Source: Lachnospiraceae bacterium (GTDB taxonomy: Bacteria; Bacillota; Clostridia; Lachnospirales; Lachnospiraceae). From it: DNA of 5,455 bases. Both the position numbers and the translations under genes were made by a program. Of this stretch, positions 1-5,455 are shown in pieces. Each line of letters opens with the position of its first letter. Position 1 is the stretch's first letter. The notes below the pieces were generated by a model, which saw nothing but the letters and a program-made list of their open reading frames with translations, ran no database searches and was not told the DNA's origin. The stretch is from NCBI GenBank assembly GCA_017476305.1, contig JAFVAA010000636.1:1-5455 (forward strand), given 5' to 3'.

Positions 1-1024
1 AAACCGCCATCTTCCCTTCGTCCTTCATCTCATCCTGCTCTAACATCGCAAAGATCCGGTCTCCCGCAGCGAGTGCCGGCTGTACGGATCCTACTGCCTG
101 CGAGATCTGGGACACAGGGGATGCGAAAATCTGTGCAAACTGGATAAAAGCCACAACCGTACCAATACCAATATTCCCCGACATGACCATAAAGGCACCC
201 ACCACGCAGACTGCGATATAGCTCAGGTTATTTGTCAATAGCCCCAGTGGTATCATAAGTGAAGTCACAAGCTGGCTCTTCCATGTGGAGTCAAACAGTT
301 CCTCATTGACCTGGTCAAATTCATCAATCACATCATTTTCTGCATTAAATGCCTTGATCACCATGTGTCCTTTGACATCCTCATTGACCTGGGCATTCAG
401 CTTTGCCACGAGATTTTGATTGCTCTTAAAATACGGCTGTCCTTTTGCGACGACAACCGTTGCCGAAAGCAGTCCCAAAACCGTTGCAACGATGGTCGTA
501 ACGGCAAGTATCGGACTTGTGATAAACATGAATACAATACATCCGATCAAAGTCGCCGCTGACGTGATCAAAGCCGGAAGCGTGCTTGAAAAAGAGGAGG
601 ACAAAACATCGATATCATTCGTCATGGTCGAAAGTGTCTCTCCTTCCGGCGTTGTATCAAAATAGTTGAGCGGTATCCTGTTTGCCTTCTGATTGATTTG
701 CTGTCTCATTCTCTGCGCCGTCTTCTGGGAAAGAAGCGGTGAGATCAGTGACTGGAACAGCGTGCAGAAAAAGGATGCTGCAAGAAGACCCAATGTATTA
801 AAGATGTAAGTCAAAGTGGCTTCCTTGTCAAAGCTTCCTGAGATACATTTCTGTGTCTCGTCTACAATCCCCTTTGTAAAATTTGGTATCACCACATTAA
901 ATCCGGAACCAAGCAGCGAAAAAAGTACGATCACCGCCAATATTCCCCATAATGGCTTAATATAGAGCATCAGCTTTCCGAATGCATTTCCTTTTTTTCT
1001 CTGAGAACTATTTTTTTCAGCCAT
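1..1024 (-). CDS. ABC exporter subunit B, membrane domain (3' end cut by window)
   Basis: The frame is open from the ATG at 1024 to the window edge, giving 341 residues without a stop. It is an ABC transporter type 1 membrane domain, the second half of a heterodimeric exporter in the cytoplasmic membrane. Six hydrophobic segments are visible at roughly residues 26-41, 72-98, 148-168, 170-193, 254-280 and 285-305. Family landmarks are the intracellular stretch around 117-140 (IPLNYFDTTPEGETLSTMTN) and the coupling-helix region GHMVIKAFNAE at 219-229. The linker after the last helix begins (RIFAMLEQDE, 323-332), and the ATPase domain must lie to the left of the window. The short charged N-terminus (MAEKNSSQRKKG) has no signal peptide. 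The start overlaps the stop of subunit A by one base (TAATG), behind a strong AGGAGG, so the two halves are probably translated together. The family call is secure. The substrate, often drugs, lipids or peptides in this family, is not readable. Confidence 0.93.
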   Translation of the reverse strand, partial: MAEKNSSQRKKGNAFGKLMLYIKPLWGILAVIVLFSLLGSGFNVVIPNFTKGIVDETQKCISGSFDKEATLTYIFNTLGLLAASFFCTLFQSLISPLLSQKTAQRMRQQINQKANRIPLNYFDTTPEGETLSTMTNDIDVLSSSFSSTLPALITSAATLIGCIVFMFITSPILAVTTIVATVLGLLSATVVVAKGQPYFKSNQNLVAKLNAQVNEDVKGHMVIKAFNAENDVIDEFDQVNEELFDSTWKSQLVTSLMIPLGLLTNNLSYIAVCVVGAFMVMSGNIGIGTVVAFIQFAQIFASPVSQISQAVGSVQPALAAGDRIFAMLEQDEMKDEGKMAV

Positions 1025-2781
1025 TATACCACCTCCTCGGACGAAAGCTGCGATTCTGCGATTTCACGATAGACAGGACAATTTTTAAGAAGCTCTTCGT
1101 GTTTCCCCTGTCCCACAATCCTGCCTCCTTCTAATACAAGGATGACATCCGCATTCATGATGCTGCCGATTCGCTGGCCCACGATGATCTGTGTGGCTTC
1201 CTTCGCATTTTTCCGCAAAGCTTTTCTAAGCACGGAATCGGTTTTAAAATCAAGTGCTGAAAAAGAGTCATCAAAGAGGTAGAACTCCGGATCCCTGCAT
1301 ACTGCCCTGGAGATCGTGATACGCTGTCTCTGTCCGCCGGAGAAATTGGCACCGCCCTCCTCGACTCTTGCCTCAAATCCACCGGTCTTTTTCTCTATAA
1401 AATCCTTAGATTGTCCTATTTCTGCTGCTTTCCTGATTTCTGCAAGAGTATTCTCCAAACCGCTCTTACGTCCATAATCGATGTTATACCCTATCGTCCC
1501 GGAAAACAGGAAGCTCTTCTGGGGAACATATCCCATCTTATCACGGAGTGCCCAGAGATTATAATCCCTGACATCCCGCCCGTCCACAAAAACGGAACCC
1601 TCTGTCACATCATAAAAGCGTGGGATCAGGTTCATAAGCGTAGTCTTTCCGGAACCAGTCGGTCCAATGATCGCCAATGTCTGCCCCGGCTCAATCTTAA
1701 ATGAGATATCAGAAAGAGCATATTCACCGGAACCCGGATAGGCAAAGGAAACATTCCGAAACTCTAAGCTTCCGAAAGAAGTCATGGCTCCGGAAGTTGC
1801 CATTCCATCCCTTACTACAGGTCTGGTATCCAGAACTTCACTGATCCGGTTCAGTGAGATCACCAGACGCGGCATCATGGTAATGATCATAATGATCATG
1901 GCAAAAGCGGAAAATGCCTGTAAAGCATACGAAGCAAATACCACCATCTTAGAAAATATTTCCTGCTTTTTTGCCACATCGGAAAGCTCGTAAATCATAT
2001 AACTTCCAAACGTGTAAATGGCAAGTGTCAGTCCATTCATGCTGAGTCCGAAAAACGGTGATATGGAACCGGTAAAACGGAGTGCAGAAATCCCTGTTTT
2101 CGTCAGATCATCATTCATTCTATCGAACTGTTCCTTCTGCAGATCATATCCATTATATGCATGTACGACACGCATACCGGAAAGATGCTCCTTGGTCAGC
2201 CTGTTAATATGGTCGATCATCTTCTGCAGTTTCGCCGTCTTCTTTATGGAAAAGCCGAACAGAATAGCTGTCGCCACAGCGAGAAACACCGTCGATACCA
2301 CCACAGCATTTGTCCACATTTCATAGCCCTGCATTTTAGAAACGGCTATGATGACAGTCAGTGGGCACTGCACCAGAGCCTGCATTCCTGAACTGATAAA
2401 CATCCGTACCTGCTCCATATCGCTGGTACATCTGGTGATCAGGCTGGAAGTGGAAAACTGTTTCATCTCGGCAAGATGAAAGGACATGATCTTGCGAAAT
2501 AAATCCCCACGCATCCGCGTAATCACCGTTGCTACGGCATAGGAAAGACAGTAACCGGAAACCACAGCGCAGACTACGGAAGCCAACGTACACAAAAGCA
2601 TCTGTACTGCCAGAGATACCAGCACTGTAGGAGAGTCTATGCCCTGCTGGATAGTATCCGTAATACTTGTCATATATTCTGGTACTTTCAGTGACAGGAA
2701 CACCTGTACATAAACAAGGATAAGAAAGATCATAAAATATAACCATTCCAGACCCTTCATGTAGGAAACTATTTTTTTCAT
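1024..2781 (-). CDS. ABC exporter subunit A with degenerate ATPase site
   Basis: This is a 585-residue ABC half-transporter, a membrane domain fused to an ATPase domain, and the usual length for the family. Hydrophobic segments lie near 12-30, 54-86, 132-149, 159-179, 239-265 and 277-303. The ATPase domain shows A-loop Tyr348, Walker A GPTGSGKTT (373-381), Q-loop Gln421, signature FSGGQ (480-484), Walker B YLFDD ending in Asp504-Asp505, and D-loop SALD (508-511). Two catalytic positions are non-canonical: Asp505 replaces the usual Glu, and Gln536 replaces the H-loop His (VGQRIGS). This pairing is known in the degenerate half of heterodimeric exporters such as TM287/288, LmrCD and BmrCD. The ATG at 2781 is preferred because AGGAGG lies six bases before it. 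An in-frame ATG at 2814 adds 11 residues but lies inside the preceding gene without a visible ribosome site. The gene follows acyltransferase 2 after 10 bases and overlaps subunit B by one base. The exported substrate is unknown. Confidence 0.96.
   Translation of the reverse strand: MKKIVSYMKGLEWLYFMIFLILVYVQVFLSLKVPEYMTSITDTIQQGIDSPTVLVSLAVQMLLCTLASVVCAVVSGYCLSYAVATVITRMRGDLFRKIMSFHLAEMKQFSTSSLITRCTSDMEQVRMFISSGMQALVQCPLTVIIAVSKMQGYEMWTNAVVVSTVFLAVATAILFGFSIKKTAKLQKMIDHINRLTKEHLSGMRVVHAYNGYDLQKEQFDRMNDDLTKTGISALRFTGSISPFFGLSMNGLTLAIYTFGSYMIYELSDVAKKQEIFSKMVVFASYALQAFSAFAMIIMIITMMPRLVISLNRISEVLDTRPVVRDGMATSGAMTSFGSLEFRNVSFAYPGSGEYALSDISFKIEPGQTLAIIGPTGSGKTTLMNLIPRFYDVTEGSVFVDGRDVRDYNLWALRDKMGYVPQKSFLFSGTIGYNIDYGRKSGLENTLAEIRKAAEIGQSKDFIEKKTGGFEARVEEGGANFSGGQRQRITISRAVCRDPEFYLFDDSFSALDFKTDSVLRKALRKNAKEATQIIVGQRIGSIMNADVILVLEGGRIVGQGKHEELLKNCPVYREIAESQLSSEEVV
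1032..1037 (-). promoter_or_regulatory. Ribosome binding site of ABC subunit B, inside subunit A
   Basis: The minus strand reads AGGAGG seven bases before the ATG at 1024. It lies within the last codons of subunit A (the Glu-Glu-Val-Val end), and the stop and start codons share a base as TAATG. This arrangement fixes the start of subunit B and suggests translational coupling, which would favour equal amounts of the two halves. Confidence 0.85.
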
Positions 2782-2787
2782 AATAAT

Positions 2788-2793
2788 CCTCCT
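2788..2793 (-). promoter_or_regulatory. Ribosome binding site deciding the start of ABC subunit A
   Basis: The minus strand reads AGGAGG, followed by ATTATT and then the ATG at 2781. The stop codon of the preceding acyltransferase (TAG, 2794-2792) overlaps this site, so a ribosome finishing that gene stops on the next initiation signal. It supports 2781 over the longer in-frame start at 2814. Confidence 0.85.
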
Positions 2794-2809
2794 ATAAGAC
2801 AGCTTCCCG
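2790..2809. repeat. Direct repeat copy at the 3' end of acyltransferase 2
   Basis: This stretch covers the last codons and stop of acyltransferase 2 (Arg-Glu-Ala-Val-Leu-stop on the minus strand). It matches 4104-4123 in the spacer downstream of acyltransferase 1 at 17 of 20 positions, in the same orientation. Here it is functional coding sequence. Its counterpart is non-coding. Confidence 0.7.
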
Positions 2810-4072
2810 GACATCTTTTAAAACAGTATGCACCGGGGATGATATTTCCGAGCGGATACCCATCTCCTTGAAAAGACGGTCGAACTCATTTAAATATTTT
2901 TCCGTCGCCTTACCATACTGAACAACAAAAACGAACTGATCCCTTAATTGAATCGTGTAGACCACAAAATGTCCTTCGGTCTCCATATTAAAATCTACAA
3001 TATGTTTCGTATTATCACCGATATCAAAATTCCCGATATAGGTCACCACCCGCGGCCTGACCTGCGGTATATACTGGTAGGTTTCAAATAGCCTGCAAAA
3101 GGATACGATATAATCTTTTGACCTCTGTAAATCCATATCTTTGCGTATTTTCTGAGCTGCTGCAGAGATCGGTTTATTCATTACATCATCATAAGACGCA
3201 TAGGAAAGCGACAGCCTCACTGCATTTGAAATCGTTTCCTCTAATCCAAACATCTTCTTTAACGCCATGGTAAGGGATACTACCACATCATCCTTTTTCC
3301 CGGCATTGATACGATACGCCGCTTTTGCGGAAAGTGCACAGAGCAAAGAAGACGGATTGGCACCATTTTCCTTACAGCAGCGGATCAAATCCTCTGCCGA
3401 TACATGAAGACTGCCAACATAGATATTCTCATCATTTACCATGTCTTCATCAAAAAATCCCCTGCACCCAAACGGAAGTGTGTAGATGGGAGTCGGTGTA
3501 TACTCTGCTGAAAATACGGTATCCAAAAACCTGGCATTGTAATACTCCTTAATACTTCTGCCTTCCCGCAGTTCGACAGGCGGCTGTGCATCCTCATGTC
3601 CTGTATAAAGTGCAAGATAAGAGTAGAGGAACGTAGAAAAGATCATGCTGATCCCACTGCCATCCGTCAGTATATGAAAGGTACTGATCGTAACCGTCCT
3701 TTCAAAGTAACTAATACAAATCAGACGTCTGCCCACCGCATCCGTTCCCGGTCGAACCGGCACCCTGGTCTTTACCGGGTGATTGACTCCGCCATCCGCC
3801 TGAACCAGATACAGATGATCGTCACCGTATTTCTGAACCGTCTCTATGTCCGGAAACATTCCGTGTTCAAGGTGTTCATAAGCTAAGACCGCATCAATCA
3901 GTGGATATACCCTTTTCGTTCTTTCCCACGCTTCTTTTATCATATGATCATCAATATCATGGTCAAGAACTGCCTGATATCTGATCTGTACGGGGTTTTT
4001 CAGATCCGTTTCGAGCATCGTCCCGGAAATCTTCCCCAGATCTACAAGTATATTATTTTTTTCCATATTCAT
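2792..4072 (-). CDS. Stand-alone condensation-like acyltransferase 2
   Basis: This 426-residue, mostly soluble protein shows no signal peptide or clear membrane segment, so it is probably cytoplasmic. It belongs by eye to the condensation-domain / acetyltransferase fold superfamily (stand-alone condensation-like and alcohol-acetyltransferase-like proteins). The key motif is His133-Ile-Leu-Thr-Asp137-Gly138-Ser-Gly. His is the general base and Asp is structural in characterised relatives. The residue before His133 is Phe, where NRPS condensation domains usually have a second His. A later conserved strand reads VTYIGNFDIGD (343-353), and the C-terminus has VVQYGKATEKYLNEFDRLF (383-401). There is no adenylation, carrier or thioesterase domain. 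It is a clear paralogue of the upstream gene, with shared runs including EAWERTKRVYP, LYSYLALYTGHED and KENGANPS. A second ATG at 4066 is about equally plausible as the start, because it sits 8 bases after the AAAGGTG site, whereas 4072 sits only 2 bases after it. The donor and acceptor substrates are unknown. A coupled exporter follows it directly. Confidence 0.85.
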   Translation of the reverse strand: MNMEKNNILVDLGKISGTMLETDLKNPVQIRYQAVLDHDIDDHMIKEAWERTKRVYPLIDAVLAYEHLEHGMFPDIETVQKYGDDHLYLVQADGGVNHPVKTRVPVRPGTDAVGRRLICISYFERTVTISTFHILTDGSGISMIFSTFLYSYLALYTGHEDAQPPVELREGRSIKEYYNARFLDTVFSAEYTPTPIYTLPFGCRGFFDEDMVNDENIYVGSLHVSAEDLIRCCKENGANPSSLLCALSAKAAYRINAGKKDDVVVSLTMALKKMFGLEETISNAVRLSLSYASYDDVMNKPISAAAQKIRKDMDLQRSKDYIVSFCRLFETYQYIPQVRPRVVTYIGNFDIGDNTKHIVDFNMETEGHFVVYTIQLRDQFVFVVQYGKATEKYLNEFDRLFKEMGIRSEISSPVHTVLKDVREAVL

Positions 4073-4074
4073 TT

Positions 4075-4081
4075 CACCTTT
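4075..4081 (-). promoter_or_regulatory. Ribosome binding site of acyltransferase 2
   Basis: The minus strand reads AAAGGTG, a weaker site than the AGGAGG copies before the transporter genes. Spacing is two bases to the ATG at 4072 and eight bases to the in-frame ATG at 4066. The more usual spacing favours the second ATG, which would give a 424-residue protein, but both remain possible. Confidence 0.55.
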
Positions 4082-4103
4082 TCATCGCTTTTTTGATTGT
4101 TTA

Positions 4104-4123
4104 TCCTATAAAACAGCTTCCTT
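4104..4123 (-). pseudogene. Probable relic of the original 3' end of acyltransferase 1
   Basis: Read on the minus strand in one frame, this segment gives Lys-Glu-Ala-Val-Leu-stop followed by GGA. It matches the end of acyltransferase 2 (2790-2809) at 17 of 20 bases, including the TAG stop. It lies a few bases beyond the palindrome that now ends acyltransferase 1, whose present tail is Lys-Glu-Pro-Val-Asn-stop. The simplest reading is that the ancestral gene ended here and that the palindrome separated the body of the gene from its last codons. Chance similarity over 20 bases cannot be fully excluded, but the matching position, orientation and frame argue against it. Confidence 0.6.
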
Positions 4124-4129
4124 AGGAAT

Positions 4130-4220
4130 CTGTCATTATTAACTTTCCGATTTTGCGAGCTGCAATGCCTTCATTTAAGGCATTGTTGCTCGCAAAAACG
4201 AGAAAGTTATTAATTGACAG
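4130..4220. repeat. Long imperfect inverted repeat at the end of acyltransferase 1
   Basis: The left arm (4130-4171) and right arm (4177-4220) flank a five-base loop (CATTT). Hand pairing gives about 38 matched pairs with a few bulges. The main blocks are CTGTCA at the outer ends, TAACTTTC, TTTTGCGAGC, and CAATGCCTT next to the loop. The right arm contains the last two codons (Val-Asn) and the TAA stop of acyltransferase 1 (4212-4210). No run of T follows on either strand, so it is not a typical intrinsic terminator. It could be a small palindromic mobile element (MITE-like or REP-like), or an RNA hairpin that protects the upstream message or lowers read-through into acyltransferase 2. Either role is inference. 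The palindrome itself is directly visible. Confidence 0.88.
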
Positions 4221-5455
4221 GCTCTTTTACATCATAAGGAATAAAGTATGCCGGATGCGTGATCTCCGATGAGATTCCAAGTTCTTTCAATATCCTGTCA
4301 AATTCATTCAGATACTTATCTGTTGCCTTGCCGTACTGAAGAGACAGGATGAACCTGTCGCCAAGCTGCATCAGGAAAAGATTGCTGTTCCCACAGGTTC
4401 CGAGGGCAGCATCAACAATGTGTGCTGTATTATCACCAACATTGACCGAACCTAAGTAGGTAACTGTTCTGAATTTAAAATTAAATACCTGCTTATAGGT
4501 CTGGAACACATGATAGTGAGATAAATAACTGTCAAGTGTCCTCTGCGAATCCACATCTGCCCTGATCTTCCCTGCGACCTCTTTCAGTGATTTATTTAAA
4601 ATATCATCACGGGTAGTATATGCCATCGCTATACCCACAGCATTTGCGATGGACTTTTCTATCCCTAACAGCTTCTTTACCGATACAGACAGACCGAAAA
4701 CAATATCTTCTTTCTCATCCGGATTCAAAGCATAAGCTGCTTTTGCAAGAAGCGCACAGATCATTGCGGACGGATTTGCACCATTTTCCTTACAGCATTT
4801 TATAAATTCAGGTGCAGAGAACGCTATTTTCCCAAGGTATACATGATCCCCATCATTCACCATATCTTCATCATAGAAGCCCTTGCAGCCTAAAGGCAGC
4901 GAATAAAGCGGTACAGGTGTATACTCTTTGGAAAAAATAAATTCCGGCGTATCACTTATATAATATTCTTCTATCGTTCTTCCCTCGATAAGCTCCACGG
5001 GCGGCTTTTCATCCTCATGTCCGGTATAAAGAGCCAGATAGGAATACAGAAGTGTACTAAATACCATATTCAGACCGGCACCATCCACCAGACGATGATA
5101 CATACCGATCGTAATGGTCCTTTCATAATAGCTGATGGCAAGAAGCCTGCCCCCCACTGCGTCCGTTCCCGGTGAAACAGGAACTTTGGTCTTTACAGGT
5201 TCGTTCACCCCGCCATCCGGCTTTATCAGATAAATATGATCCTTATCGAATTTTCCGGCATTCTTCGGGTCCATATAGACAGAGGTATCATCCTGATCAT
5301 AACCTAAGACCGAATCAATCACAGGATAGACCCTCTTCGTCCTCTCCCATGCTTCTTTTAAAAGTGTCCCGTCTACCTCATGGACAAGCGATACACTATA
5401 TCTGTTATGAATGGGATTTACAATATCCTCAATGATATTGCTATCATACATAATC
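4210..5455 (-). CDS. Stand-alone condensation-like acyltransferase 1 (5' end probably cut by window)
   Basis: The frame is open from the TAA at 4212-4210 to the window edge. The first visible ATG is at 5451 (413 residues). Alignment with the downstream paralogue shows about 16 residues missing at the N-terminus, so this ATG is probably internal and the true start lies beyond the window. The protein has the same fold signature as acyltransferase 2. Numbered from that ATG, the motif is His119-Arg-Leu-Val-Asp123-Gly124-Ala-Gly, with Tyr118 in place of the first His of NRPS condensation domains. A conserved strand VTYLGSVNVGD lies at 330-340, and LQYGKATDKYLNEFDRILKE at 371-390. There are no membrane segments and no attached adenylation or carrier domain. 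The catalytic residues are intact, so it is probably active and not a decayed copy. Its C-terminus (KEPVN) differs from the paralogue (REAVL) because a palindrome supplies its last codons. It is likely the first gene visible of a cluster that ends in the exporter. Substrates are unknown. Confidence 0.84.
   Translation of the reverse strand, partial: IMYDSNIIEDIVNPIHNRYSVSLVHEVDGTLLKEAWERTKRVYPVIDSVLGYDQDDTSVYMDPKNAGKFDKDHIYLIKPDGGVNEPVKTKVPVSPGTDAVGGRLLAISYYERTITIGMYHRLVDGAGLNMVFSTLLYSYLALYTGHEDEKPPVELIEGRTIEEYYISDTPEFIFSKEYTPVPLYSLPLGCKGFYDEDMVNDGDHVYLGKIAFSAPEFIKCCKENGANPSAMICALLAKAAYALNPDEKEDIVFGLSVSVKKLLGIEKSIANAVGIAMAYTTRDDILNKSLKEVAGKIRADVDSQRTLDSYLSHYHVFQTYKQVFNFKFRTVTYLGSVNVGDNTAHIVDAALGTCGNSNLFLMQLGDRFILSLQYGKATDKYLNEFDRILKELGISSEITHPAYFIPYDVKEPVN

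Noticed and set aside
365..665. Two small plus-strand frames near the left end
   Set aside because: They are antisense to the continuous ABC membrane-domain frame of subunit B and have no independent support.
1411..2391. Plus-strand open frames of 69-102 codons opposite ABC subunit A
   Set aside because: They lie wholly antisense to a well-supported ABC gene, overlap one another and show no recognisable family or ribosome site.
2336..2746. A 136-codon minus-strand frame inside ABC subunit A
   Set aside because: It is out of frame within the membrane-domain coding sequence, whose translation clearly matches the ABC family. It is a shadow frame.
4093..4136. Promoter for acyltransferase 2 in the spacer (ATGACA with a later TATAGG on the minus strand)
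   Set aside because: The spacing is about 20 bases and the -10 match is poor. The TATAGG belongs to the relic gene tail, so the match is likely coincidental.
4130..4220. Intrinsic transcription terminator after acyltransferase 1
   Set aside because: The stem is long, but neither strand has a T-run directly after it. The downstream gene also has no convincing promoter of its own.
2792..5455. Calling the two paralogues true NRPS condensation domains
   Set aside because: They lack the first His of HHxxxDG and have no attached or adjacent adenylation or carrier domains in the window, so only superfamily membership is supported.
1..5455. CRISPR array, tRNA, rRNA, riboswitch or insertion sequence
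   Set aside because: No regularly spaced repeats, RNA gene signatures or transposase fragments were seen. The only repeats are the palindrome and the two-copy gene tail.

Overview
All recognisable coding in this window lies on the minus strand, so it is described in transcription order, from right to left. The gene order is acyltransferase-like protein 1 (5455 to 4210, 5' end probably cut by the window), a 137-base spacer with a long inverted repeat, acyltransferase-like protein 2 (4072 to 2792), ABC exporter subunit A (2781 to 1024) and ABC exporter subunit B (1024 to 1, 3' end cut by the window). The last three genes are packed tightly: a 10-base gap with the stop codon overlapping the next Shine-Dalgarno sequence, then a one-base TAATG stop/start overlap. 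They look like one translationally coupled operon. No RNA gene, CRISPR array, insertion sequence or stretch of more than 300 bases without a gene was found.

The two acyltransferase-like proteins are clear tandem paralogues of about 410-430 residues. Each carries an HxxxDG motif in the setting expected of the condensation-domain / chloramphenicol-acetyltransferase fold superfamily (NRPS condensation domains, PapA-type and alcohol-acetyltransferase-like enzymes). Neither has an attached adenylation or carrier domain. The two transporter genes encode the halves of a heterodimeric type IV ABC exporter (TM287/288, LmrCD, BmrCD type). Subunit A has the degenerate nucleotide site (Asp in place of the catalytic Glu, Gln in place of the H-loop His). 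Subunit B is visible only as its membrane domain.

The inference is that two stand-alone acyl or aminoacyl transferases modify a small molecule, lipid or peptide that the exporter handles. The substrate cannot be read from the sequence.

The most unusual local structure is a 91-base imperfect palindrome (4130-4220) that supplies the last two codons and the stop of acyltransferase 1. Just beyond it lies a 20-base segment that matches the 3' end of acyltransferase 2 at 17 of 20 positions and reads as a relic C-terminus (KEAVL-stop). This suggests that a palindromic element landed in, or rearranged, the end of gene 1 after the duplication.

Moderate-to-low GC, strong AGGAGG ribosome binding sites and the protein style suggest a Gram-positive Clostridia-type bacterium, perhaps Lachnospiraceae. 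That placement is an impression and not a demonstrated assignment.
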